Under the pieces are notes generated by a model. That model did no database searches. It was not told the origin of the DNA and saw nothing but the letters and a program-made list of their open reading frames with translations. The position numbers and the translations under genes were made by a program. A DNA stretch of 64,000 nt from Polyangiaceae bacterium (lineage in GTDB: Bacteria; Myxococcota_A; Polyangia; Polyangiales; Polyangiaceae), in contig JADJRH010000001.1 of the NCBI GenBank assembly GCA_016712345.1, forward strand, positions 3,348,001 to 3,412,000, written 5' to 3'. Of the stretch, positions 28,715 to 37,664 are shown in pieces (position 1 is the stretch's first letter; the number at the start of each line of letters is the position of its first letter).

Positions 28715-29401
28715 TTACGGCCTGACCGCTTTCACAAACCGCACGGCCGGCGCGTATTTCACAACGTCCCCCGTGTGCGGCGCGTGAATGATCTGACCCC
28801 CGCCGACGTACAGCGCCACGTGACCCGGCCGCCACAAAATGTCCCCCGGAAGCGCTTGATCCAAAGGTACACCCGGCAACTGTTCCACCTGCGCCTCCGA
28901 CGTGCGCGGAATGGTTTTGCCACCCGCTTTCCACGATTGACTTGTGAGCCCCGAACAGTCGAAACACGAAGGCCCACTGCCTCCCCAGCAATAAGGCTTT
29001 CCCAGTTGCGCCTGCGCAAATGCCACCGCGCGCGGAGCACCGATCGACACCGGGGGCGCTTTTTGCCCGCCGTTTGGTTGAGCCGGCCCAGGCGAAGGAA
29101 AGAGCCACGGCAACGAAGGCAGAGACTTTGGCAACGCCAATCCTCCAAACACGTTGGGCAACGACCACCCCGCAGGCGCGGCTTTGGGCTTTCGCTTTTT
29201 CGGTTTTATCCCCCATGCCTGCGACGAATCGGCCTCGTCGTCACCGGCCAAGCCCTCCGCCCCCTGCTCGGAATATGTGTACACATTGGCCGCTTGTGTA
29301 CTCATTGCCCATGGCTTCGCCGATGGCGGAACCGTTCGGCTTGCACATCCGAACAGGCCCACCGCGGCGCCGAAAACCAGCCCTTTTTCGAGCATGTTCA
29401 T
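28715..29401 (-). CDS. NlpC/P60 family cell-wall hydrolase, lipoprotein
   Basis: A short signal peptide with lipobox LFGC precedes a Pro/Lys-rich linker and a C-terminal NlpC/P60 domain (~120-228). The catalytic Cys is in CFDCSGLTSQSW, the His in GHVALYVGG and a third polar residue in IIHAPHTGD. Such enzymes cleave peptide stems of peptidoglycan, typically the D-Glu/diamino acid bond. ATG 29401 is chosen because AAGG lies 5 nt upstream. The protein is probably anchored to the inner leaflet of the outer membrane and acts in the periplasm. The gene lies upstream of dnaX on the same strand, 70 nt apart, but is unlikely to be functionally linked to it. Confidence 0.9.
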   Translation of the reverse strand: MNMLEKGLVFGAAVGLFGCASRTVPPSAKPWAMSTQAANVYTYSEQGAEGLAGDDEADSSQAWGIKPKKRKPKAAPAGWSLPNVFGGLALPKSLPSLPWLFPSPGPAQPNGGQKAPPVSIGAPRAVAFAQAQLGKPYCWGGSGPSCFDCSGLTSQSWKAGGKTIPRTSEAQVEQLPGVPLDQALPGDILWRPGHVALYVGGGQIIHAPHTGDVVKYAPAVRFVKAVRP

Positions 29402-29610
29402 AACAACCTTCGACGGGCACATGAGCGTTGGCGCTCATCGCCGGCACGCTTTCGTCAACCAAGGCCAAGGATTGGGCGCGATGAGTCTCCACGAGGCTCA
29501 CTTTGGGAATTGGGCGCTTCGATAAGTGCCGAGGTATCGCCCCAAAAAAAATCTGTAAGGGCCGCCGCACAGCCCGCGTTGTTTCTCGCACAAGGCAATT
29601 GGAGGCGATC

Positions 29611-30534
29611 ATGAACGGCGTGCGCTCACTCGGTTGGATCTCGGCGGCTTTTGCACTCACCCTCGTCGGCTGCGGAGCGTCGGAAACCTACTCGGCAAAG
29701 AGCCCCTCCTACGGGCCCCGCGAAGCAGCCGGTTACGGTCAACCGGGGCAAGCCCAAACCACTTCGGCCGATCGCGACGGTTGGTTTGAACCTTCGGCCC
29801 CCGCTCCCGCCGCCAGCGCCGCACCCCAATCCTGGGGCGGCAGCGCCGCGGAAGAATCGGCCCGCGCTCCGCAACCCACGTTGCGCCCCGGCCTCGGAAC
29901 TGAATGGGGTGAAACGCTTTCGTCGCGCATCACCTCCACACCGTTCCTCCGCGCCGACGCCGGTTCGCCCTTCGCTTCGTCGAGCATGTTTTACAACGAC
30001 GCCGCCGGCGCCCGCGCCATGGCCAATGCCGCAGGTACACCTCGCGCCACCGCAGGCATGTTCTCCATGGGCGGCGGCATTGTCACAATGGGCCTCAAAG
30101 ACGAAAACGGAAACGCCCTCAGCGGCTTCGTTTCAGGCGGAAACAACTACGTCGTTGGTGAAGCAGGCAGTCGCTACACCATTATCCTGCGCAACAAATC
30201 GCAACTTCGGTTTGAAGTGGTTCTTTCGGTTGACGGGCTCGACGTACTCGACGGCAAAGCGGCCTCGTTCTCCAAACGCGGTTACGTCCTTGACCCGCAC
30301 GGTGAACTTGAAGTCGACGGTTTCCGCCAGAGTACACAGGCTGTAGCCGCATTCCGCTTTGGCAGCGTCCAAAGCTCGTATTCCAACCAAAAGCACGGTG
30401 AAACCCGCAACGTCGGCGTCATTGGTGTTGCCCTCTTCCACGAACGTGGCACCGACCCGTGGAGTTGGAACAGCGATGTGGACACTCGCCACCGCGCCAA
30501 TCCCTTCCCCGGCCAATTCGCCACTCCTCCGTGA
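29611..30534 (+). CDS. Lipoprotein of unknown function
   Basis: GGAGG lies 5 nt before ATG 29611, which decides the start against the longer ORF from 29503. The signal peptide ends in lipobox LVGC. After a Pro/Ser-rich linker (~30-110) there is a well-ordered C-terminal domain (from ~160): EAGSRYTIILRNKSQLRFEV, then DVLDGKAASFSKRGYVLDPH and VAAFRFGSVQSSYS. This looks like a beta-sandwich seen in hypothetical Myxococcota proteins, but I cannot assign a function. It is divergent from the NlpC/P60 gene, with about 200 nt between them. No downstream partner is on the same strand. Confidence 0.78.
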   Translation: MNGVRSLGWISAAFALTLVGCGASETYSAKSPSYGPREAAGYGQPGQAQTTSADRDGWFEPSAPAPAASAAPQSWGGSAAEESARAPQPTLRPGLGTEWGETLSSRITSTPFLRADAGSPFASSSMFYNDAAGARAMANAAGTPRATAGMFSMGGGIVTMGLKDENGNALSGFVSGGNNYVVGEAGSRYTIILRNKSQLRFEVVLSVDGLDVLDGKAASFSKRGYVLDPHGELEVDGFRQSTQAVAAFRFGSVQSSYSNQKHGETRNVGVIGVALFHERGTDPWSWNSDVDTRHRANPFPGQFATPP

Positions 30535-30646
30535 TTGTCGCTCTCGCGTATCCGCCACGGACTCCTCACCCGACACCACCAGCGGTCTCAGTGAGCACCG
30601 GCTCAATCAGATCGGGTTGAGGGCAGCTTGAAGGGCGCCCGTCCGC

Positions 30647-31069
30647 TCACTCGGGCGGCACGATCTTCACCTGAAAAGGAATGACCTCCGCAATCGCATT
30701 GAAATCCGCGTCCATCGTTACGACCGTGGCGCCGATCGATCGGGCCGACAGGGCCACGAGGACATCGTTTACGAGCGACGCTCGGCGCACCTCGCGGCTC
30801 GCATCCCGTAGGCGGCGCAGGACGCGACCGGCTTCATCGAACACCTCGGCTCCTGGCACGAGCATCCGATCCGCTTTGTCGTACGCCCGCACGAGCTGGT
30901 CCACGGCCCGTCGAGCCGGGAGCATCTTCGCGCCGACTTGCAGCTCCATGCGCACGACCGCGCTCATGTAGCGCATGAGCCCTCGGCCCAGCATCAGCTC
31001 CTCGAAACTGCCCTTGTTCAGCCAGTCCACGTAAATGTTGGTGTCGAGGACGATCTTCGTGAGCGTCAC
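30647..31069 (-). CDS. vapC: PIN-domain toxin, VapC family
   Basis: About 140 residues with the acidic PIN tetrad: Asp in VLDTNIYVDWL, Glu in VVRMELQVGA, Asp in NDVLVALSA, and Asp in VVTMDADFNAI. VapC toxins are Mg-dependent RNases that often cut initiator tRNA or rRNA and are neutralised by a cognate VapB. The start overlaps the stop of the antitoxin gene by 4 nt (ATGA), the standard arrangement of such pairs. No nearby phage or plasmid genes explain its presence. Confidence 0.9.
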   Translation of the reverse strand: MTLTKIVLDTNIYVDWLNKGSFEELMLGRGLMRYMSAVVRMELQVGAKMLPARRAVDQLVRAYDKADRMLVPGAEVFDEAGRVLRRLRDASREVRRASLVNDVLVALSARSIGATVVTMDADFNAIAEVIPFQVKIVPPE

Positions 31070-31257
31070 CGAAAGACGTCCTCGACGCCGCCGACCTTCT
31101 TTACGCGCTTGTGCACCTGAAGAATGGGCGCTTCGGCGAGGACGAGATCCAGGGCGCGCTCAATGGTCTCGCGCTCAGTGTCCGTTCCGAGCAGGCGCTT
31201 CGCACGGTCGATCTTCGACTGATCCAGCTTCAGGTGCTTGTGGCGAACCATGTTCAC
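31066..31257 (-). CDS. vapB: VapB-type antitoxin
   Basis: A 63-residue protein located directly upstream of and overlapping the PIN toxin gene. The sequence KLDQSKIDRAKRLLGTDTER, followed by ETIERALDLVL, has the short strand plus two helices of a ribbon-helix-helix VapB antitoxin. The C-terminal tail (LQVHKRVKKVGGVEDVFR) would wrap the toxin. The start may be 31257 or the ATG two codons later. Such antitoxins usually repress their own promoter; no clear operator is visible just upstream. Confidence 0.82.
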   Translation of the reverse strand: MNMVRHKHLKLDQSKIDRAKRLLGTDTERETIERALDLVLAEAPILQVHKRVKKVGGVEDVFR

Positions 31258-31322
31258 GAATCAGGGTATCGTGAACATCACCTGTCGGCAACGCTTGAGG
31301 CGTTCGCCGGCAGGTTGAGGAG

Positions 31323-32486
31323 CTAATACGGATTGGAGGGGTCGAGTGTGCCGCCGCTTGCGGAGAGAGGTGTACTCATCGATTGCACCTCGCCCGATGG
31401 GAAAGTGATCGTTTCGCCGGCGACGATTTTTGAAACGGTGAGGCCCGCAAACTCAAGCGGTTTGCCGGCTTCGCAGAGCGTTGGCGGTGCGGTTGTTGTG
31501 ACGACGTAAGCGGCGCCGCTGCCGAGCACTTGGCCTGCGCCTTGAGCGTCGACGACAACGGCTGTTTTTTCATCCACGCCGAGGCCGATGGGCGCTGCGC
31601 TCCAGCCGTCTTGAACAATGCGCGCCAAAAATCCGACGAGGCGGCCCATGCGATCGCGCTGCGCAAAGTGTGTGTCGGTGATCCATCCGGCGAGCGGCGG
31701 CACGTTGAGGAAGTTGCGCTCCATGGTCATGTACATGTTGTACGGGTCGGTAAGCGCTTCGTCGGAGTACACAGTGTCGTTGTATGCGGCGAACATGTAC
31801 TCACCGAGCACGGCGCATCCGGCGCTTGTTCCACCGAGGATTGCGCCGCGTTGCCAGGCTTTTTTGAGCGCTTCTTCAACGGGGGAGTCTTTCCACGCGG
31901 TGAGGTATTTGGCTTGATCGCCGCCGGCCATGAAGATGCCCTCGGCGTGTTCTAGGGTCCAAACAACGTAGGGATCGGCGGCGAGCGCGGGCGTTGTGAC
32001 GAGCATTGTCTCGACGGAATCGCAGCCGCCGATGTCGGTGTACAAATACGAGTTGTACCCATCGGCCCCCGAGGCGCGCAGCACGACCACGTCGCCTCCG
32101 GCGATGTACCCTTTCCACCATTGAAACGCGGCGTCGACGTCGGTGCCGCCGCCCATTAAAATGAGTCCCGGCCCGGTGGGCGTAACGTCTTTGTCGGCGT
32201 CGTTTCCAGTGACGTAGGACACGAGCGCTGCGGGTTTTTCGGGTCGTGCGTCGGCTCCGCCCGCGCCGGTGCCGCCTGTGCCGCCGGTTGTGGAGCCGCC
32301 TGAGCCGCCGCCGCCTGAAGTGGAAGCGCCTCCGTTCCCACCGGTTTCGCCGCCGGAACCGCCGTTCCCACCTGTGGTTGTGCCCGTCGACGATGAGTCA
32401 CAACCGCCCAGAATTGTTGTTCCAAGCGCCGAAATCACCGCGAAAGCGGCGCTCAAAAACGGATTCACCCTCGGATTTGAAGTCAT
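31323..32486 (-). CDS. Cyanophycinase-like (peptidase S51) lipoprotein
   Basis: A signal peptide with lipobox ILGGC is followed by a long Gly/Thr/Ser linker, then an S51-type domain: nucleophile Ser in LGGTSAGCAVLGEY, the conserved ITDTHFAQRDRMGRLVGFLA element, and IGLGVDEKTAVVV. This matches cyanophycinase and peptidase E relatives, which hydrolyse beta-aspartyl-arginine or Asp-X peptides. Cyanophycinases can be intracellular or exported; the lipid anchor here predicts an envelope or extracellular enzyme that digests external substrate. ATG 32486 is preferred (MTSNPRVN) over 32498. No cyanophycin synthetase is present. Substrate preference cannot be told from the sequence. Confidence 0.85.
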   Translation of the reverse strand: MTSNPRVNPFLSAAFAVISALGTTILGGCDSSSTGTTTGGNGGSGGETGGNGGASTSGGGGSGGSTTGGTGGTGAGGADARPEKPAALVSYVTGNDADKDVTPTGPGLILMGGGTDVDAAFQWWKGYIAGGDVVVLRASGADGYNSYLYTDIGGCDSVETMLVTTPALAADPYVVWTLEHAEGIFMAGGDQAKYLTAWKDSPVEEALKKAWQRGAILGGTSAGCAVLGEYMFAAYNDTVYSDEALTDPYNMYMTMERNFLNVPPLAGWITDTHFAQRDRMGRLVGFLARIVQDGWSAAPIGLGVDEKTAVVVDAQGAGQVLGSGAAYVVTTTAPPTLCEAGKPLEFAGLTVSKIVAGETITFPSGEVQSMSTPLSASGGTLDPSNPY

Positions 32487-32589
32487 GAGCGCGACCATGC
32501 CACGACCGTCGCGCGGCGGATCTGGGAAGCGAATCTTTGACCTTGCCGTTCAAAGGAGCGAAGAAACATTTCCACAGGTTGGTTTCGCC

Positions 32590-34197
32590 GTGACCGTTCG
32601 ATCTTTCACGTTTGCTCCGTTGGCCTTTGTTGCGCTTTTCGCGGCGTTTTCGGCGTCGCCCGCGTGGGCTGCGGGTGAGTTGCCCAGCGCTTCGGCGTCG
32701 GCGGGTTCGGCGCCGGCCGGGCCGCTTCCCGAGCTTCCGCATCTCGCGCCGATTGCGTACCCCGAGCCGGATGCGGCCTCGCTCAAAGAGTTGGATCGGC
32801 TGCTCGATGCGCTGGCGGGCGACGATGATCGATCGCGATCCAACGCGCGCACGATGATCGCCGACGTTTCTCCCAACCTTGTTCCCGCCATTCGGCAGCG
32901 CATTCAAGACATTCGAGGAACGCTCGATCGCGACACGGCGCCGCGTGTTCTTGAAGATGCGCGCAAAGCCGGGCGCGATGCGCTCAAGAAAAAAGGCGGC
33001 GAAGAGCCTAAGAAAAAGCCGAAAAAAAGCGACAAGGCCGCTGACAAAAAAAATCAGGAAGACGTCGACGACGGTGATTGGCTCGACTTCGTTTTGGCGA
33101 AACCCAAGCCGAAAAGCGATTCATGGCGTGACTTGGTGAAGCTGCTCGCGATGGAGCGCATGCTCGGCGCGATTGCGACAACGCCGGCAATTCGCGAGAT
33201 GATTCAGATGCACGCGTACTTCGGCGATCTGCTGAGAATCGATCTTCAGCGCCAAGTGGGCAAGCTCAAGGACAAGGCGGTTCCGGCGCTGATTGAAGCG
33301 CGCCAACACGACGCCAAGATCGTTCAAAAATGGGCGAGTCGGCAGCTTGATTTGCTGGGTCGCGCCATTCCCGGTGAAGCGGTGAGTACCAACGACATGC
33401 AGGTGCTCGCCGATGTGCTTCGAGCGTACGGGCGCACCCGTGATGTGGACGCGGCGCGCGTGATCTTGAGCTTTGCGAACAGCGAGCGAATTCAACTTCG
33501 CGAGGCCGCGCGTGAAGCGATCGCCGCGATCGGCGAGCCCGGTGTGTGGCAGCTTCGCGATGTGTACCTTAATCTGACCGGTAACAAAGCGCCGCGCGAC
33601 TGGTCGTGGGATCGCATCGCCCGCGAGATCTTCGCCGCGTACGATCGCGCTCGTTTGGCCGAGGTGGGCAAGCTCATGGAGGACGGTGTTGCGGCGGCGC
33701 AGGCCGGCAAGCTTGCCGATGCGGTGGGCCTCTTTGACAAGGTGTTGGCGCGCGCACCGCTCTTTGAGCGGCGCAAAGAAATGGTCAAAACGTACATTGC
33801 GCGTGCCAAAGAATTGCCTCGCGACAAAAACGAAGAAGCGCTCGCGATGATGCGCAAAGCGCTGAGGCTCGATCCAAAGTCGCCGGAAGCCCCCAAGCTT
33901 GAAGCGGAGATTGCCTACCTCGAAGGAGTCTTGCTGCTCGACCAAGGTACACCGGACAAACTCCTCTTCAAAAAAGCGCTTGAACTCGATCCAACGCACG
34001 AGCGCGCGCGCATTGCCCTGGCATCGCTTGAAGATCGCGTTGCGCCCAAAAAAGACTCCTCCCAGCGCTATATCGTCGCGGGATCGATCTTCCTCGCGGC
34101 GCTCATCGCGATGATTTTGCTCTTCCGAAAAAAGCCCACTTCGAAGGCGCCCCCCGCGCCCCCGGCTCGAACAGAAAGCCCCGTCGCTAAGAGCTAG
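32590..34197 (+). CDS. Secreted/membrane-anchored protein with HEAT/TPR-like helical repeats
   Basis: GTG 32590 gives a standard signal peptide (VTVRSFTFAPLAFVALFAAF to AWAAG); upstream in-frame codons would place it far from the N-terminus. The mature part is helical: a Lys-rich linker (~135-160, DALKKKGGEEPKKKPKKSDK), HEAT-like helices (ALIEARQHDAKIVQKWASRQ, then ARVILSFANSERIQLREAAR) and TPR-like repeats (KLADAVGLFDKVLARAPLFE, then ALAMMRKALRLDPKSPEAPK). A C-terminal helix (YIVAGSIFLAALIAMILLF) near residue 505 would anchor it in the membrane. It is probably a periplasmic scaffold. The stop overlaps the convergent pyrG stop by 4 nt. Confidence 0.75.
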   Translation: MTVRSFTFAPLAFVALFAAFSASPAWAAGELPSASASAGSAPAGPLPELPHLAPIAYPEPDAASLKELDRLLDALAGDDDRSRSNARTMIADVSPNLVPAIRQRIQDIRGTLDRDTAPRVLEDARKAGRDALKKKGGEEPKKKPKKSDKAADKKNQEDVDDGDWLDFVLAKPKPKSDSWRDLVKLLAMERMLGAIATTPAIREMIQMHAYFGDLLRIDLQRQVGKLKDKAVPALIEARQHDAKIVQKWASRQLDLLGRAIPGEAVSTNDMQVLADVLRAYGRTRDVDAARVILSFANSERIQLREAAREAIAAIGEPGVWQLRDVYLNLTGNKAPRDWSWDRIAREIFAAYDRARLAEVGKLMEDGVAAAQAGKLADAVGLFDKVLARAPLFERRKEMVKTYIARAKELPRDKNEEALAMMRKALRLDPKSPEAPKLEAEIAYLEGVLLLDQGTPDKLLFKKALELDPTHERARIALASLEDRVAPKKDSSQRYIVAGSIFLAALIAMILLFRKKPTSKAPPAPPARTESPVAKS

Positions 34198-35921
34198 TTC
34201 ATTGTGGAAGCGGGATTGACGGGCGACATTGGGCCCGAGGCCACATCGCCCGGCTTTGCGCGCTCACTGGCTCGCGTGCGCTGTCGCTCCATGGCCGCCT
34301 TGACGAACTGAGCAAACAGCGGGTGCGCGTGTTGCGGCCGGCTCTTGAACTCCGGGTGAAACTGGCAACCCAAAAAGTACGGATGATCACGAAGCTCGAT
34401 CATCTCCACGAGCCTCTGATCCGGCGACGTTCCCGAGAGAACAAGGCCCTTTTGCTGCATCTGCTCGCGGTATTTGTTGGACACTTCATAGCGATGGCGA
34501 TGCCGCTCGCTGATCACCGCCGACGCGTTTCCGGGCTCGATGGCGCCGCCCGCGATGTACACTTCAGCCGCGAGTGAGCCGGGAAGCAGCGCGCACGGAT
34601 ATGCGCCGAGCCGCATCGTTCCGCCTTTTTCCATAACGCCCTTTTGATCGGGCATCAGATCGGCCACGGGGTAAGGCGTGTTCTTGTCAAACTCCATGGA
34701 GCTTGCGCCGCCGAGCCCGCAGACGTGCCGTGCGTACTCAACAACGGCAAGCTGCATGCCGAGGCAAATTCCGAAAAACGGAATTTTGTGTTCACGCGCA
34801 ACGCGGATCGCCTCAATTTTCCCTTCCGTCCCGCGATCACCGAAGCCGCCGGGCACCAGGATCGCATCGAGCCCCGACAGCAATTCAACAGCGCCGTTGG
34901 GCCCGCGCGCTTCAATTTGCTCGGCGTCGATGTACTCAAGGTCCACCTTCACGTCGTTTTGCAAACCGCCGTGAACAAGCGACTCGTGAAGCGACTTGTA
35001 CGAATCGCGAAGGTGCACGTATTTGCCCACAACGCCGATTTTTACCGTGCCGCGTGAGGGTTTCTTAAACCGCTCCACAATGCGATGCCAGCCGCTCAGA
35101 TCGGGCTGACGCGCCCAAATATTCAGGCTTTCGGTGATCTTTTCGTCAATGCCTTCTGCGTGCAAAGCGAGCGGCAACTCATAAATGCATGCCACGTCCA
35201 CCGCCGCGATCACGCGGTCCACGGCGACGTTGGAGAACATCGAGATCTTCTCTTTCATCGAGCGCGACAGCGGCCGATCGCACCTGCACAACAGAATGTC
35301 GGGTTGGATGCCGATCTCGCGCATCTCCTTCACTGCGTGTTGCGTGGGCTTGGTCTTCAGCTCGCCGGCGGTGGCAATAAACGGCACCAGCGTCACGTGT
35401 ACACTGATGGCGTTTTGATTTCCCAGTTCGACCTTGAGTTGCCGAATCGCTTCTAAAAACGGCAGCGACTCAATGTCGCCCACCGTTCCGCCGATCTCCA
35501 CAATCGCAATGTCGACCCCTTCTGCCGCAGCCCGCACGCGCGATTTGATCTCGTCGGTCACGTGCGGAATCACCTGCACGGTTGCACCGAGGTACTCACC
35601 GCGTCGCTCTTTGGAGATCACCGCTTCGTAAACGCGACCCGTTGTGAAGTTATTTTGCCGCGACATTCGAGCCGTTGTGAACCGCTCGTAATGGCCCAAA
35701 TCGAGATCTGTCTCCGCGCCGTCATCGGTCACGAACACTTCACCGTGTTGGTATGGGCTCATCGTTCCCGGATCGACGTTGATGTACGGATCCAGTTTGA
35801 TGTGCGTCACCTTCAGACCGCGCGCCTCCATCAACGCGCCGATGGATGCCGCACCGAGGCCTTTGCCGATCGATGAAACGACCCCGCCCGTAACGAACAC
35901 GAATTTGGTCCGCTTGCTCAT
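34194..35921 (-). CDS. pyrG: CTP synthase
   Basis: A 575-residue enzyme making CTP from UTP, ATP and glutamine. The N-terminal synthase domain begins KFVFVTGGVVSSIGKGLGAA, with LDPYINVDPGTMSPYQHGEV and TDDGAETDLDLGHYERF. The C-terminal class I glutamine amidotransferase has nucleophile Cys in FGICLGMQLAV and the His/Glu pair in CQFHPEFKSRP. It is about 30 residues longer than E. coli PyrG, with an extra C-terminal tail. The upstream gap to the divergent FAH-like gene (35922-36128, about 200 nt) holds no feature I can name. Confidence 0.98.
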   Translation of the reverse strand: MSKRTKFVFVTGGVVSSIGKGLGAASIGALMEARGLKVTHIKLDPYINVDPGTMSPYQHGEVFVTDDGAETDLDLGHYERFTTARMSRQNNFTTGRVYEAVISKERRGEYLGATVQVIPHVTDEIKSRVRAAAEGVDIAIVEIGGTVGDIESLPFLEAIRQLKVELGNQNAISVHVTLVPFIATAGELKTKPTQHAVKEMREIGIQPDILLCRCDRPLSRSMKEKISMFSNVAVDRVIAAVDVACIYELPLALHAEGIDEKITESLNIWARQPDLSGWHRIVERFKKPSRGTVKIGVVGKYVHLRDSYKSLHESLVHGGLQNDVKVDLEYIDAEQIEARGPNGAVELLSGLDAILVPGGFGDRGTEGKIEAIRVAREHKIPFFGICLGMQLAVVEYARHVCGLGGASSMEFDKNTPYPVADLMPDQKGVMEKGGTMRLGAYPCALLPGSLAAEVYIAGGAIEPGNASAVISERHRHRYEVSNKYREQMQQKGLVLSGTSPDQRLVEMIELRDHPYFLGCQFHPEFKSRPQHAHPLFAQFVKAAMERQRTRASERAKPGDVASGPMSPVNPASTMN

Positions 35922-36128
35922 GACCTAGCGCTCCGTTCGCGTGGCGCGCGTCCATCGCGGCCGCGCCGGGTAATGAGACCGGCAAAACCACCGGCCACAC
36001 GCGGGAGAACTGGATAGCCGAACAAGGCCGTTCTGGGAACACACCATTTTTCGCACTCCGCCGCTGCCCGATCCGCGCCCCGATTTTTCCCGTTAGCCGC
36101 CGGTGTAGTCCACAATCCGCAACAGGCC

Positions 36129-36998
36129 ATGCGGATCGCCACCGTGCTTCACGATGCGTCCCCCGACCCCGACGGAACACCGCTTTTGCCGGCGCTTGCG
36201 CTTGAGCGCGACGGCTCTCTCTATCGCGTGTCCGCCCTCGCCCGCGCGTTTGGCCCTCGTTACAAGGCCCTTTTTGACGAACCACCCTTTCACGAAAACG
36301 TTGTCGCCCTTCGCGCCGAACCCCTGCGAGAACTCGACGCGCGCCTCCGAGCCGGTGAACGCCCTTCAGGCGCGCGCCTCGTGCCCGGTTCGTTCACCTG
36401 GCTGCCACCGTGCGATGCTGATCGCGCAACGCTGTTTCACGCATCCAGCTACAGCCCGGGCGGCGCTGCTCCCACGTTTACAATCGCCTCGGCGCGCAGC
36501 CTTTTAGGCCACGACACAGCTGTCCCCGTTCATCCCGAGGAGCCTCTGCAGGTGTACGGTGAGGTCGCCGCGCTCATCGCCGAAGACCTCGAACGCGCCT
36601 CGCCGATAGAAGCTGATCGGGCCGTCGTCGGCGTTACGCTTCTCCTCCGATGGCGTCCGGGTCATCGCGCTCAACTCGGGCCCGTGCTCGTCACGCGCGA
36701 CGAAGCGCCGCCGCTCGAATCACTCAAAACCCTATTTTCAGTGGGCTCCACGCCTTCTCAACTCAGCCGAGCGCACGCCCCCACGTATTCGCTCGCAGAA
36801 ACCGTCGCGTGGATCAGCCACCACGTGCCGATTCTTGCAGGCGACATTGTGACGACCGGCCCGCTGCCCCTTTGCTCCGCGTTGGAAAGCCATTCGTTCA
36901 CGTTCGACACAGTGGTCAGTCACGCCGTCGATCGCATCGGCCGACTCCGTGGTCGCGCCTCCCAAAGCCCACCGATCACCGGTTGGCGCACCCGATGA
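36129..36998 (+). CDS. Fumarylacetoacetate hydrolase (FAH) family-like protein
   Basis: About 289 residues with the general FAH plan: an N-terminal beta region and then a segment with YGEVAALIAEDLERASPIEA and VPILAGDIVTTGPLPL, the latter resembling the conserved L-x-x-GD-x-I-x-TG motif. FAH-fold enzymes cleave C-C bonds or tautomerise acylpyruvate-type compounds using a metal held by Glu/Glu/Asp. Only part of that triad is easily recognised here, so activity is uncertain. It has no signal peptide. It is divergent from pyrG. The next gene is convergent, beginning nine bases after the stop. Confidence 0.65.
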   Translation: MRIATVLHDASPDPDGTPLLPALALERDGSLYRVSALARAFGPRYKALFDEPPFHENVVALRAEPLRELDARLRAGERPSGARLVPGSFTWLPPCDADRATLFHASSYSPGGAAPTFTIASARSLLGHDTAVPVHPEEPLQVYGEVAALIAEDLERASPIEADRAVVGVTLLLRWRPGHRAQLGPVLVTRDEAPPLESLKTLFSVGSTPSQLSRAHAPTYSLAETVAWISHHVPILAGDIVTTGPLPLCSALESHSFTFDTVVSHAVDRIGRLRGRASQSPPITGWRTR

Positions 36999-37007
36999 TT
37001 GTGTACA

Positions 37008-37649
37008 CTACGATGTGTACTCAACGTCGGCCGTGTGTACGCCTGCACGCGCCAGCAACCCCCGGTACCAAGCCACCGTCTTCGCCGTTCGGTCGCCGAG
37101 CGCTTTTGCGCCCCAGACAATCGACAAAGTTCGCCGCGTTTCCCCGTTCGTCTTCGTGCGCTGCGCATCTTTCACAGCGTTTGCGCTCGGGCCGTCGGCG
37201 TCGCAAAAACACACAAGCCCGCTCACATCGATCACCTGCCCCGACGCGTTAAACACGTAGTTCGATCCCGCGGGCGCGATCTCCACCGAAAACGGCGCTT
37301 TTGCTCGGTCCAAGTCCACAACGCTGATCGGCAGGCCGCTGTGAAAACTCACCGCGTTGCACGCATCCACCGCCACGTTAATGGCTCCGAGAGCGCCTTC
37401 TGCCACCGCTCGAAGCAAATATTCCGACGCCGGTTTGCCGCGCCCCGTGGGTTTGTACCCACCGTGCCGCAACACATCTCGAACTGCGGCGCGCACCGCA
37501 TCGTCCGAAGCGAGCGGCGCCGCAGCGTTTGCCCCGAGCAGCCCGCGAATTTCATCCGTCGCCGAAAGCTCGCCGAGAGGCGCCGAAAACTCCGCCTCAA
37601 AAAAGCCTACGTCGAGCAGCGGATGTGTACACACGCGTACGCTTGTCAC
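37008..37649 (-). CDS. Free-standing B3/4 (tRNA-editing-like) domain protein
   Basis: About 213 residues. The central region GYKPTGRGKPASEYLLRAVA, then INVAVDACNAVSFHSGLPIS, followed by VVDLDR, is typical of the B3/4 domain found in the beta subunit of phenylalanyl-tRNA synthetase, where it edits Tyr-tRNA(Phe). Free-standing copies are widespread and may act as trans-editing factors or have other roles. The lineup continues through IAPAGSNYVFNASGQVIDVS and RRTLSIVWG. It has no signal peptide. It sits upstream-adjacent to nothing on its own strand except the hypothetical envelope genes (16-nt gap), so an operon with them is possible but not obviously meaningful. Confidence 0.82.
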   Translation of the reverse strand: MTSVRVCTHPLLDVGFFEAEFSAPLGELSATDEIRGLLGANAAAPLASDDAVRAAVRDVLRHGGYKPTGRGKPASEYLLRAVAEGALGAINVAVDACNAVSFHSGLPISVVDLDRAKAPFSVEIAPAGSNYVFNASGQVIDVSGLVCFCDADGPSANAVKDAQRTKTNGETRRTLSIVWGAKALGDRTAKTVAWYRGLLARAGVHTADVEYTS

Positions 37650-37664
37650 AACGCTTCCCGCGCC

